A stretch of 64,000 nucleotides of DNA from Taxawa tesnikishii (nom. ined.) (taxonomy: Eukaryota > Ascomycota > Dothideomycetes > Dothideales). Under the pieces are notes generated by a model that did not search any database, was not told the origin of the DNA, and worked only from the letters and a program-made list of their open reading frames with translations. Positions 1 through 12,949 of the stretch are shown piece after piece. Made by a program: the position numbers and the translations under genes. Within the stretch, counting starts at the first letter, position 1, and each line of letters opens with the position of its first letter. The DNA is taken from the NCBI GenBank assembly GCA_030247885.1, contig JAPDRO010000012.1:1-64000 (forward strand), given 5' to 3'.

Positions 1-39
1 AACCCTAACCCTAACCCTAACCCTAACTAACCCTAACCC
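1..39. repeat. Telomere repeats (CCCTAA)n
   Basis: Copies of CCCTAA run from the first base, with one irregular unit (CTAACTAACCC) near base 28. On the + strand this is the C-rich telomere strand, so the window begins at a left chromosome end. The array is short, probably clipped by assembly. Confidence 0.97.
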
Positions 40-115
40 ACTCACTCACTCACTCACTCACTCACTCACTCACTCACTCTTATTCTTACTCATTCTTACT
101 CTCACTCACTCACTC
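38..115. repeat. Subtelomeric CACT microsatellite
   Basis: About ten perfect CACT/ACTC units follow the telomere directly (to about base 79), then degenerate units mixed with TTACT continue to about 115. It shares the G-free strand of the telomere and may derive from it. Confidence 0.9.
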
Positions 116-1252
116 TCTTTTTCAATGTTTTTTCTCTTTCTACTTTATTTCTTTCTTTCTATTTTATCTCTCTACTTCTTTTATTCTTCTTATATCTTAT
201 TACTCTACTACTTTATTACTTTACTACTCTATTACTCTACTATTCTATTACTCTACTATTTTATTACTCTATTATTTTATTACTTTACTACTTTACTACT
301 TTATTATTTTATTACTTTATTACTATATTTTTATTACTTTCTTATTCTTTTTAAATATTACTTTAACTCTACTAATTTATTATTCCATTCTTATATTACT
401 ATATCTCTATTACTTTACTCCTTATCTTTTACTATAAATCTCTTATTTTAACTTTTTTTCTTTTATTTCTTTTCTTTCTTTTATTTTATCTCTTCTTATT
501 TTCCTATTTTTTACTTTTATTCTATTTCTATATTATTATATCCCTATTACTTAAACTTTCTTTCTTTATTCCTTCCTTATTATAACTCTTATTTTCTAAC
601 TTACTTATTTTATTCCTTCTCTTTTTATTACCTTTTCTTTTTATTATCTTCTCTTTTCTTTTATATTATCCTCCCTTACTTTACTTTCCTTTTTACTTTT
701 TTTCTCTTATTCTTAGCTAATCTCCTTTTTCTTTTTATATTCCACTATTTTACTTTAATTTCTTTTACTTTACTATTAAATCTATTAGTTTTTCTTTTTC
801 TTTCTTTTATCTTTTTTTATCTTAAGAGATATATCTTTTTCTCTTTAAAATATTATACTTGTTATAGAGAGAAATATTACCTTTTTTTTGAAAATCCTAT
901 ATAGAGAAATATTGTTCCTTTCTTTAAAACTTAGCTTTTCTATGATTATCGTCTTCTTCATTTATATACTTACTTTTTACCCTTATTTATCTAAACCCTA
1001 ACTCTTAGTTCTATATTATCCTATATAATCCCTAAGGTTTAAGAAGAACTTTATTATACTTTAGGATTCTTTCTTAACTTCTTTATAACTTAGCTTAAGT
1101 CTATTTAACTAAGTTACTTTCCTTATCTATTAGACTTCTTCTTAACTACTCTAACTAACTTATTATTAGGCGTTTACTTTTTGTTAGGACTCTTTCTTGC
1201 TTGTCGGAGCTAGTAAGGACCTAACGTATTTACCTCTTAAGCTATTATCTAT
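116..1252. other. Low-complexity subtelomere, C/T/A strand nearly free of G
   Basis: The stretch is built of T, C and A in short TTACT, TTTATT and TTTCTT words. I see only one G on the + strand before about base 715; G then returns slowly up to 1250. Open frames in this stretch are composition artefacts (runs of Phe, Leu and Tyr) and not genes. A telomere-like word, CTAAACCCTAACTC, lies near 991. No RNA gene or promoter is recognisable. Confidence 0.85.
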
Positions 1253-1348
1253 TTTTTTCCTTCGCTACTTCTTCTGTTTTTTCCTTCACTACTTCTTCTG
1301 TTTTTTCCTTCACTACTTCTTCTGTTTTTTCCTTCACTACTTCTTCTG
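1253..1348. repeat. 24-bp minisatellite, 4 copies
   Basis: Four head-to-tail copies of a 24-bp unit (six T, then CCTTCACTACTTCTTCTG) at 1253-1276, 1277-1300, 1301-1324 and 1325-1348. The first copy differs by one base (CGCTAC for CACTAC). A partial fifth copy follows. The unit is a multiple of three and one minus-strand frame is open, but it lies downstream of the helicase stop, so coding is doubtful. Confidence 0.92.
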
Positions 1349-1395
1349 TTTTTTCTTATAGGTCGTTGCTATTAGTTGTCTCTGACCTCGCTATC

Positions 1396-4300
1396 TTAGA
1401 ACGACAATAAAGCCTTTGCCGCTACTCTGACTCCCTGTACCGCCATTCCGCCTCCAAATCTTGTCTCCTCTCCCAACCAGTCAAAGAAATCCTCCACCCC
1501 GGCGAATCTGCGCCGGAAGTGGTCCTCTAGCCATCTGGCTCCTCCGGCGCTCACGAATATCCCGTAACAGAGCGGCAGGACCACGTCTCCGTGCTCACAC
1601 GCTTCTTCCTTACTGGTCTTGCTGAGCTCAGCCCTTTGGCAGATGGACTGAGGGTTTAGGCACCAGAAGCAGCTCGTGTACGGACGCAACCACTTTCGTC
1701 CGCGTGTCTCGTGCCGCTGCCGTACTCGACTGCGCTCGTGAAACACCTCATGCCGCCGGGCACACTTGGAGAACTCGTGCTTCCATTCCTCGTCCATCGC
1801 ACGGCAGAGCAAGCATGTCCGCGCACGCTGGCCAGGTCCAGACGGTAGTTGACAAGTTCGGAGTGAGCCTGCAGCCGCTCTTGCTGGATGAGATCGAGTC
1901 CGGTGTGGGCGGTCTGCCGTCTTGTCGCGTCCGAGGCTGCGATTGGATCCTCGTGAGCCGCTTTGCAGACGTCGCAAGCCACGTCTTCCGGCATGCACCA
2001 CCTTCGGTGCTGAGCGAGATCGAGGTGTTCGCTCAGCGAAGTTCGGAAACATTGCTCGCCTCGTAAGTACTTGTGCACGGCCTGCTTGTCCCGTCGCTTG
2101 CGAAGTGACACGTCGTCCCTGCAGCTGCCCGTCTGCTCCGAACCGACGTCGACGTCGTCTTCGAGCTGTGCCTGCCACGTCGCCGGCAGGAGAACCATCG
2201 AGTACGCCTCCATCCCGTCGCGGCCGGCCCGACCCGACTCCTGCGCGAAGGTGACCAACGAGTCCGGCTCCCCTACGTTCATGACCAGACGTACATGAGC
2301 GTGGTCGAAGCCTTCGGCAAGAGCGGTCGTGGCAACGAGATACGGGCGGTCGGAGGTATGGATCCAGCGATCAACGATGAGCTTCTTCTGTTCCGGCGTT
2401 CCGCTCTTTGCGGTGTATGCAGCACAACCAAGCAGTTGGCACAGGCTGTCCGCGTCCTCACACGTTCGGACGTATAGGACGATCTTGTCACGGGAATGAT
2501 CGAACAGGTCGGAGTCGCGCCACGCGTCTTGCGCTTCGACCGCACTCTGCTCCAGAAGGCTGCCTTTGCGAGGGTCTGCCCTGCGGACCATGTAGAATAT
2601 GTTGGGTCGGTTGCTCGATGCTCTGATGGTTGTCGGACGGTAGAGGTAGTTGCGCTCCTCAAACTCCTCTTTCATGGACGGAGGCAGTGTGGCTGTCAGG
2701 TAGACAAACTGCGTCCTGAGATTGCGGACCGCAGTAAGGTCGACGATGCTCGATCGGTAGTCAACGGCAGTCACCGTCAGGTGGCATTCGTCGATCACGA
2801 TTCGATCGAGTTTCTGCTGGACGATCAGGCTTCGTGCGTATTTCGTGAAGTGTGTTGTGGCCGCAGCCTCAACGCTGACGATTATCAGCGATGCTTCTCG
2901 ACTTTCTCCCGGCAACCATTCGAGGTGAGCGATGTTCAGTTCCCGTATCCGCCGAAGCAGGTCTGCCCGAAGGGATACGAGCGGCACGATGAGGATGGTG
3001 ATCCCGGCATCAGGCAGCGTACACGGCAACATGAAGGACAGGCTCTTTCCGGCTCCGGTTGGCAAGATGGCCACCACCTGCTCCGTCCACGACATGATCG
3101 TGGTGAGGGTCTGTTCCTGCTCCCTCGATTTCCACATCATTCTCTGGTTGCCGTAGAGCTTTCTGAGCCCTTCCAGCAGAGCCTCTGCCGACCACGGTTT
3201 GCGGGGCCGATAGACACCCTTGGCAAGTCGTTCCTTCAGTCGACACTCTTCTCCGTCCCTCTTTCGCTTCTTGCCTTTTAGCATCGTCTCCACTCCCCAG
3301 AAGTCCTGCCACAACGTTGACGCGCGAAGTCCCATTCGGATCAGCCCGTCCCACACGTTGCCGAAGGTCGCTCCCGTCTGATTGGCATACGCCCTGTTGA
3401 CCGTGCGTGTCTTGTGGTTGCGCTGTCTCGTCATCGCTCGGATATCCTCCTCCATCTCCTCGGCGTCCTCGTCGTCTTCGTTGACTTCGAAGCAGCCTAT
3501 GTTGCTCGCAAACTTGGTCTTGACGATGGCCACGCTCATCTGGCGCCAGTTGGAAACGTGAAGCCGGGGTGTGCACGCCCGAGCACTGGCTTCCTCCAGA
3601 CAACGACTCAACCGTCCTTCGCCCCACACTTTCCGTCTTTCTCCCACAAGAACGAGGAGAGCAGTGCCTTTGGTGATTGCTGCCGCAGAAAGACCTGTCG
3701 TAGCGGCACGACATAGACGAGGTAATCCAGCAACAGGTCGCCCACCGGATTGGCGAGAAACCGGATGTTTTCCTTGTACCTGCCCGTCTGCTGCTGACCT
3801 TTGTGGTATTTGACATGTATCATGACACGATCGTGGCGGAGTGTGATGGATCGTCGTCGTTGCGTGTTCCGCCAGGTCATGGAGAAGAACTCGCTTTCGC
3901 GGATGGGCTGACCGCCACTGATGTGAACGAGGACACACAAGCGTTTCAAGAACTCCTGCACAGTTGCCTCGTAGCCGGCTAGCGCACTGTCCCTCCAAAC
4001 GAAGCCGCTCGCTGATCGACGGTCTTGCTGAAGGAAAAGGCGGCACAGTTGCTCGGAACGCTCAACGGCGGCCAACAGAGCTTTGTCCGTCCCCTCAGCA
4101 GGAGAGCGTTGTCACGATGCTGGATCAAGCTCCAGCCGACGGTATCGACGTTGCCGCTATCTCTAAGCGCCCAAGACTGCATGCGGCGTAGGTCCTTCTG
4201 ACCCAGCAGCAAGTCGTCGTACAGTAGCCGTTCGCACTCACGGTATTCGGAGAGCAGTAGCGTGGGGATCTGGTCCATACGCAGCTCTGTATCTTCGTAT

Positions 4301-5827
4301 GTCAGGACCTGTTCGCTTTCGTCCCAACAGGCCTCATGATCACCCACGCTGTCCTTCGAGATGCGAAACAGCAACAGGCGCCAGCGGAGTATCTCCCCAT
4401 CGGCGTCTCGGCCGTCTGCTGCAGATAACTCTCACAGCATTCCTTGACGAGCGCGAGCGTTTCTCCCCACCCTGCCGCTCTTTGCGAGCACAGTCATAGA
4501 AGATCAGCAGCTGCGCGACCCATATCATCGCAGACAGACTGCTGTTGAAGTTGCCGGGTTCCATCCAGCCTTCCGTAGACGGCTTGATGCTTAGCATCGC
4601 GCAGAAGCTCACTATTGGCGAGCGGTACCGTCGGGCTCCGGTAGTGTGACGGATAACGAGCATCCATAACTCAACCAGCCCATCTCTCAGTTGGCCCTTG
4701 ATCCCTTCACCCGTGCCCGTCGCTCCCCGTTCTGCTAACCGACGGAGGTTATGCCACACCACCCTTTGCTTGTCCGTCGGTTCGATCACGTCCTCTGGCC
4801 GGATCGTCTCCTCCGAGTCAGCACTGAAGTGGTACTCGTCACAGATCGCCACTCGCTCCAGGTACGACAGGAACTGTGACGCCAGCTTGAAGTAGACCTT
4901 GAGCGTGCCGGGCTCCTTGTAAGGATCGAACGGCCGAACCTTCCCAATCGACTCGACCTGCGACGACTGGAACCGACTGAGAACGACGCGACATGGCCAA
5001 GTGAGCATACAGTCGGGTCCGTCGAAACACCAGCCGTGCGCCTCCCTGAGCACGTCCTCCATCGCATCGACGATCGTCCGCAGAGGACATCCTTCGTCTC
5101 GCGAGGGCACGGCGATCGCTGCTCGGATCTCGTCTTTCTTCAAGCCGCAGACATGGTCGACGATGCCGGTCTCTCTGAGCCATGGTACCACGGTAGAACG
5201 ATGCTCGTCGAATCCGCGGACACGGTTGGCCGCAGATGCGGCGTCGCGCTCTGCCTGAAGGATGTCTTCTTCTTGCGTCCGGAAGAAGTCACGCTGGTGA
5301 CCGGCTCGCCTCCGACCGCAAATCTCCAGGTCCGCTACTTGGACCTCGAAGTACCTCTGCCAGCTTCCGACCTTGAAGAAACGCTGACAGGCGCGGTCGC
5401 AAGACCACAGCTTGTTGTGGGTATGGACCTGCTTCAAACGAGCATCGCCGCCTCGCTTCTGTCCGTTGACCCAGCCGTGTTGCCGCTCACAATGATCTTG
5501 CATGCCACGCGGAGTGCGGCATATATAGGGACAAAGCCTGCCTTCGCCATCTTTCCCGCCACACTTCAAGCCGTCGAAGTACACCGGAAGTCCCGTTACG
5601 GGAGGCTCTGTTGCTGCTGGATAGATGACATCTGCCTCGACTTGCGCAAGTTCGGTAAAAGACCCGACTTTGGCAATAATGTCCCGCCGTTGTTGTAAGC
5701 TGAGACGCTTGTGATGCACACGAAGATGTTTGGCGAGCTGCGAAGGTACGACTGCATACTGACAATGGATGCAAACAAGGATGCGGTGCTGGGCGACTAC
5801 TTGGAAGAGACGATGAAAATCATCCAT
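1396..5827 (-). CDS. Telomere-linked RecQ-type DNA helicase with OrsD-like N-terminus, frame interrupted
   Basis: An ATP-dependent 3'-5' helicase of the RecQ family, of the kind repeated at ascomycete chromosome ends. The N-terminus (from ATG 5827) has an OrsD/C2H2-like zinc segment with CIHCQ...HLRVHH. The helicase core has Walker A LPTGAGKS (near 3041-3070), motif II DECH (near 2780-2806), LTATLPP, and motif VI QESGRAGRDG (near 2210-2250). The C-terminus has Cys pairs TCLLC and SCFWC. The reading changes frame five times, near 4466, 4396, 4080, 3610 and 1820. Each change equals one missing base, with no intron signals, and allowing for them gives about 1478 aa. Whether this is assembly error or decay is open. 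The gene is not RIP-mutated although such genes are usually multicopy. Its 3' end faces the telomere. Confidence 0.85.
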
Positions 5828-6270
5828 CTGAGTCTTGGCTTGCCTTCACGGCTGCCATACTTGCGAGGCCAGACATAGCTATATTACCTTTCTAAGGATT
5901 TAAAGGATCCATGTGATGCTCAGGATCAATTGTTTAGAGCGTACTGATCACGTCGCATAGACACAGGGCTGGTCTTTGTTTGGAGAGGCCGCCCTGCGAA
6001 AATGCGGGAGTGGCCTATGCACAAGGCGCCTCATCTTTTTCCTTTTAAGACCGCCGCCCTTGATGTTCCATGTATATGGCATATATATGAGTGGTGTTTG
6101 GCATGCAGAGAGAATAACCTTATGACAGTATAGTGTGGGTTTCGAGAAGGTTGGGGCTCGGGAAGGCAAACGAATCGTGGTCAACAGGTGCAAACGAATC
6201 GTGGTCGTTCCTCTAACCCTTAGGGTTATAGCCCACGCAAAAGCAAACGAATCGTGGCCATTCGTTTGAC
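5828..6270. other. Boundary between helicase and RIP block
   Basis: No gene is seen here. Base composition is mixed: normal CA/TG content to about 6270, then abrupt loss. It would hold the helicase promoter. It contains the 13-bp repeat listed separately and the telomere-like words CTAACCC and TTAGGGTTA facing each other near 6213-6230. Confidence 0.6.
6168..6257. repeat. AAACGAATCGTGG repeat, 3 copies
   Basis: The 13-mer AAACGAATCGTGG occurs at 6168-6180, 6192-6204 and 6245-6257. The last is followed at once by CCATTCGTTTG, which is partly its inverted complement. Spacing is irregular (24 and 53 bp), so this is not a simple tandem array. The copies sit at the edge of the RIP block. Confidence 0.85.
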
Positions 6271-9200
6271 TTCTACGAGTAGGTCTTACCTCGAAACGTA
6301 GAGTATTAATAAACTAATAAAGGTACTATAATCTATATTATATTCTACTAGGATTTTATAAAAGATATCGACGCGCTCTATCTAGATTAATAGTATAGTT
6401 TAATAATATTATTAAGAAAAGAACTACTCGAGTTTCTATAAAAAGAGTTTATTAATAAAGTAACTTATAAGGACGGAAAGCTACTTAGTAATACTACTAA
6501 TCTATTTAGCCTTAGTATCGATTTATTATAAGTAATTTAGGCTAGAAGTACTATTATTAAGTCTCTTAAGGTCGACGCGAATTAACTTAATAGAAACTTT
6601 ATTTTCGATTTCTTAATACTTTATAAGATAACTAATAAGATTTTATATATATAATCTAATATACTAAAGTACGTTAAGCTTAGCGTTAAGTAACGTATAG
6701 TTAATATAATCGAAAGATATACTACGTTTAAAATATATTAACTAGTCGATAGAGAAGAGGATAGAATCTATATTATAAGTAATATAAAGTATCGTAGTAT
6801 AAGGTATATCTAAGAATTATAAGTAATAACTAGCGCGACTAGCTCTCTTAGTATATATACTATAGTACGCCTAGTAATATAGTAAAATGTCCGTTAGATT
6901 TACTATCTTATTAAAGCGCCTAGTCGTAAGGTAACTAATTAATAAGTTTAGTAATTACTTAGAAAGTAACGCTTTTACTATACTTTCTCCTTATTAACTT
7001 ACTTTAAGATTACTATACTCCTCGAATTTTAGCGATAAATAGCTTAGTCTTAATCGAATATAGTACGAAGAGATCTTAGGAAATATTACTTATTTACTCT
7101 ACTTAGCCTAGTCTATTAACTTTAATAAGAACTTAAAAGCTTTAAAGTAGACTATATTATTAAAATAAAGAACCTAATTAACTTTTACCTTTAAGCGAAA
7201 TAACTATAGTTAATATCTTTTAACTTTTACTCTTTCGTAAGTATTATAGCGTAGACTTTTAATAGTAATATACTTAAGATATTACCGACGTTACTTAACT
7301 ATACTTAAGATATAAGCTATATATAGTCTAAGCTAGTAGCGAAGTACCTCTATAATAAAGTAGTAAAGTAAACTAATATAAAAGCCTACGTATTATAAGT
7401 TAGTTAAATCGTTAGAGATACTCGATATAATATATAAAATAAGATAGAAGTTATTCCTTTAATCTTCTAGTTAGTAATATTAACGAGTATACTATTAATA
7501 CTTAATAAGAACTTAGCGTAGCTTCCTATTAATATCGTTATAAGTACTTATACGGAGATTATACTATTAAATACTAGTAGTAAAGTAATAAATATTATAA
7601 ACTATAATACTTTCTACTAGACTCGTAATCTCCTACTATTACTACGATTAGTAAGCCTTCGCTTTAAGTAAGTAAGATAACGCAAATAGATTCGCCGACT
7701 TCGCGCTTTTAATTTTAACTTAATATAGAATCCTTTAATTAAGCTTATTAACTTCTTTACTAGTAAGTACGATAATAAAAACGCGTAACCTTCCCTTATT
7801 TATACTACTAATCTCGCGTAGTAGTACTTACTATTTCTTACGTACGCTCGCGTAATTAATAGTATTATAATAAGTAAGATTGTTTCTTACTTTAAGTCGA
7901 GGTAAATTCTAAATAAGTAGTTTAAACCTACTCCTATAGTATTTATAATTAAAGGACTATACGAATTAAGTAAATTATTAATTACTTAAAGTCTTACTAT
8001 CGCATCTTCTTTACTAGTTATTAAAGGTAATAATATATACTCTATTACTACTCGTAAGAAGATAGCCTTTTATATTATACTTACTAATAATAACTAATAC
8101 TCTTAGCTAGTATATCTACGAAGTACTATTATATATACCCTCGGAACTAGTAATACCTTAGTTATTATTATTACTTATTTTATACTAAAAATCGCGTATT
8201 AAAGCGAGTTACGAGCGTTAAAAGAAATTACTAGAATTAAGATAGTCTTTTATATACTTAAAGTAAGATAGCTATAATTACTTAAGGATAAGTTAACTAC
8301 TCGTAAAGGCTATTATATAAATCCGAAAATAGTTAACAACTAAGTAGCTACGCTAGAGATAGTATAAGAATAGGAGGAGGATACTATAATAATTAATACT
8401 AAAAGGGAATTCGATAAGGTATTTAAGGACGTAAAGGTAATTATTAGTAATTATTTAAGTTAAGTCTAGCGTAGAGATACTAGAAGGTAATATCCTAGAT
8501 AAATCTTAGAGTTATATAGATTCTTTTTCTTTTATTATCTTTTCGTTTTCTAAGATTTTATCTTATTTCTAGCTTTTTATCTTTCTCTATTTATAGACGT
8601 TATAATACTTGTTTTCTTACTATATTCTCGAGGGGCTAACTATATTATAAGTATATAAAAGAGGACTATTTACTAGTATACTAGTTTATTTAAGACTACT
8701 AATAAAGATACTATTAATATTAGAGAGCGTTAAGTAAACCTAGTATATGAAGAAAACGGCGTATAAGTCTTTTAAAGAAAATAATAAGGAGTAAAGGTAT
8801 AGTAAGAGAAGACTAAAAATATATTTTAAAAGGAAATTAATTAAGTATAGTAACTAGCTTTTAGGTTTATAATAAGTCTACGAAAGTCTATTTATATTAT
8901 AAACTTCTTCTTATTCTTAAGCTTAGCCTCCTTAGCTATTTACGTAACTTCTATATTTCCTACTTTTTAAAAGATATTAAAACCCTAGTAAGTAGGGAAA
9001 TTAAAATACTTATACCTCTCTAACGTATTTAATTTATTAAGCACTTTAGTTAGTAGTTCCTTTACCTTTAAGTTAAACGTAATCTTATATAGTATTATAC
9101 TTTTAGGTAGTACTACTATACTCCTCTAAACGCCCTAGCTACCTAGTAAAATACTAGTATTTATACTAACTTCCTTTACTACTTACTAAACGACGGCGTT

Positions 9201-12200
9201 ATTAATAGTACGAAGTTCTTCGGTTTAATTATTACTAAGTAGTAAGTATACTTTAATAAGAATATCTTTATCTTAATAAAACTTAAGTAAGTCGAGTTAC
9301 TAGATATAAAGGTAAGCTTCGATCTAATTTACTACTAGTATAATATCGACCTTCTTAAGTAAGTCCTTTAACTAAGTAATATTAAAGTTTAAGACGCTAA
9401 TAACTTTTACTTTACTTATAGTAAGTAGCTTTTCTATTACTTTATACGTCTTAGTAAGGTTAATGTTTTTTAACTAAAAGACCCTTTAGTCGTTTAATAG
9501 GAACTATTTATTACTTACTATAAATGCGACTAGCTAGTATATTAAGTAGAAGTTAAGGTAGCTAGTACTTAAGTCTTTTAATAATTTATTTAAAGTAACT
9601 TCGACGTACTCGGGCCGATAATATATATTCTAAAGCTTACTTATAATAAAAATATCTTCCTACGTAATACTAGATACCTTAATCTCGACTCCGACTTCGT
9701 TCTTATTATAGTAAATAGTAGCATAGTCTATATACTAGTAGCCTTACTTTAAAGCCTCCTTAACTATAGCCTCGACTTCGTAAGGTACTACTTACTAAGT
9801 TCCGAAGCTTACTACTAGGATTTTAGCGCTTATATTAAGAGTAAAATAACTTAGTAGTATAATAGACTAACTAATTTATATTGTAAATAAACGAAATATA
9901 TTCCTTATATAATAACTTATAATTACGGAGACTATATTCCTTTATTATATAGATCCTTATACTTTATACTTATCTTATAGCTACGGCTCGTAGTTATAAA
10001 AGTAATATAAATATAACTATAAATTAGTAGTTATAAATCGGTATATAAGCTTTTGCCTTTTTACTTTAACTTTCTTCGTTTTCCTTAGTAAGTCTTTTAC
10101 TTTTACTTTTACTTTTACTTTTACTTATACTTATACTTTCCTATTAATTACTATATTTCCTATTAATTTAGTTTTTATACTTACTAACGTCTTATATATA
10201 TACGTAACTAGTATTACTACTATAAACTCGAACTTAAATTATAGTAAAAGCGTAAATAACTAGACGCTACTAGGACTATAATAACGTACTACCTCGTACG
10301 ATAATAATAACTTAGTAGATCCTAGTAGACTTAATAAACGCTATAAAGTATAAGTACGTTAAGTATATAATAACTATAAGTTACGTAAATAACGCTATAC
10401 TAGCGACGTACTATACTCGTTCTATATTACTTACGACGTATATTATACTTATAACTCTCTATATAAACGTAAAAGGGAGCCTAAGTTAGCTATATTTATA
10501 GACGTAAATATATAGACTAATACTTTAACTAGTAACCCTCTAGTATATTAGCTTAAGCTAATAATTAAACTAGTTAATACTATTAGTTTAAATAAAGGTA
10601 ATACTACTAACGTTACTTTATATACTAGCTCGCTAAACGGAGAAAGTATAACGCTTACTAGTTAGTACTAAGGCTTAACTTTACTATTCTTAGTAAGTTT
10701 AGTTTTTACTTTCTCTATTTATAGCTTACTTTTATTCGTACGTTTTAGCCCTAAACTTATAAGACGTATTATAGACTCTCTAAATAAGATAACTAAGTAC
10801 TATATAAAATACTACTATTATCTATTAATCCTAAAAGTTCTATGTATTACTAATAGTAACTAGTTCTTATAGTAAGCGTAGTAGAAGTTTAGTATTATAG
10901 AAGTTCTCTAGCCTACGTAGTAAGACTTATAAGAGGACTCTTTAGTATTTATTTTTAGCGACTAAAGACTACTTACTCTTAATAGCTTAAATAAACTAAA
11001 ATTACTCGACTAAAGTACTACTAGCGCTCTTATTTCTAAGTACTTTAAATTTGCGGCCCTAACTTATTACTTTCTATATTAACTAACCTTAATAAATTAA
11101 GTTAAACGTTATTATACGTAGTAAGAAACCCCTTAGGTTAAGCTCCTTAAACTTATTTATTAGGCTATTATACTTATAATCTTAGTAACTACTTATTTAT
11201 ATAATATTAATACTTATTATATTATAAGAGAAGATACTATTAATAAAGACACCTATTAAGTAAGCGAAAAGTATTATTAAGTAGCGTAGAAAAAGATTAC
11301 TTATAAGACGAGGAAGGCTTAATTAAAGTCTATCTAAGTATAGTTAGTAACATTATTATATTAACTTAATACGTTATAGCTTAATTAAGCTTAGTATATA
11401 TACGGAATTATATATTAGCTAATTATAGCCCTTAGTCTTTATTATAGAAGAGCTTTAGTAAGTAACGCTCTAGATATTATCCTTAGAGAATATTAACGAA
11501 GGTACTTTTAAGTAACTTATACGCTTAATACTTATCTTAGCGTTATATTAAGCTAGCTACTATATATTAATAATATTTATGTAAACTAGAAGTATTCGAA
11601 GTAAGTAAACGATAGGAATCTTATACCTTTATTTATTATTAAGTAACTAATTCGAAAGGACTATATCTCTATTATACTAGTTATATACGCTTAACTTACG
11701 TAAATAGTTAAGGAAGCGTTAAGAAAGTAAGCGCTTACTTAATACGTACGAGATTAGGAGCTAATTAATACTATATAGTAACTTAACTTTAAAGTTAAGT
11801 AGTAGTAAAAACGTATACTTCTATTCCTATTAGGGGCTATTTACTTAGCTAGCTTAATCCCCGTTTTTCGACGCTAATATAACGTACTTTAACTCGTACG
11901 CGCGTATATACTTATAATTATAAATCGGCTACTAATCCTTAGTTACTACGTTAACTCTATATTTATTTAGCTATACGTTAAGAAATGCCTTTTAACTACT
12001 AAATTTATACTAGATATTATTACGAACCTTATAGCCTTTAATTACTTATTCCTTACCTTCTAAAATACTTAGGTAAATTTTATCTTTAACTACCTTCTTA
12101 CTTAACTTATTTAGTACTAACGCGCTACTTACTAGTACGTAATATTTAACGCCCTCTCTATTATTTACGTCTAGATTATACTACGTAAGTAAGGCTACCT

Positions 12201-12949
12201 TTTTAATATATAGTTACGCTATAAAGAAACCTCGCTATTTCGGCTAGTAGAAATAGTATAAAGCTATTTAATTAAGGTTACGTAGTTTAATACGCTTAGT
12301 CTTCGCTACTATATTATACTTAAGGAACTATAGTAAGAAGTATAGAATATTCTTTTAAGATCCGAGGGCGTAGTTATAACGTAAAAGGTAAGTCGAAGAA
12401 CTAGTTAAAGGGATAAGAGTATATAGAAGTTAAGTAGATTAATAAGATAAGGAATAGTAGCTTTATATTAAATTTCTTAGTTAATACTAACTTATAGCTT
12501 TAGCTAGATACTTTCCCGTTTAATATTCTCGAAAACTAGCTAACTTATTAGTATCGTTTAATATGAATTTAGTATAGAAAAATAATAGAAACGTAAACTA
12601 GAGGGAAGCGAGATAAGTAAAGAAGTAAGATATTAAAACTCGCCTTTTAAACTTCTAACTCTACTCTTACTAATAATAAGTAGTAACTAAGCGTAGTAAA
12701 GTACGCCTTATATTACTTTACGCTTTACTTAGAAACCTACTCTACTTAGTCCTCCTTATTATTACTTATAAGTTATAATTCGGCGCTTTCTTAAGCTATA
12801 GCTTCTTATACTCTAGTTCCTCCTTCGATAATTTACTTATCTTACTTAACCTTATATAGTAAATCTATTTTATAATAACTTTAATCTCGACTTTTTATAC
12901 TTATTTATATAAATCGTACTACTAAATATATTTATTTTGATAGACTTTA

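Noticed and set aside
125-451. Open frame of 108 codons rich in Phe, Leu and Tyr
   Set aside because: It is a by-product of the T/C/A-only subtelomere; there is no motif, and the composition matches its non-coding surroundings.
2496-3281. Long plus-strand frame antisense to the helicase
   Set aside because: It overlaps the RecQ core, whose motifs are on the minus strand; the plus frame has no recognisable content.
6211-6231. Scar of an end-to-end telomere fusion
   Set aside because: A fusion would read TTAGGG then CCCTAA. Here the order is CTAACCC then TTAGGG, the opposite, and only about one unit per side.
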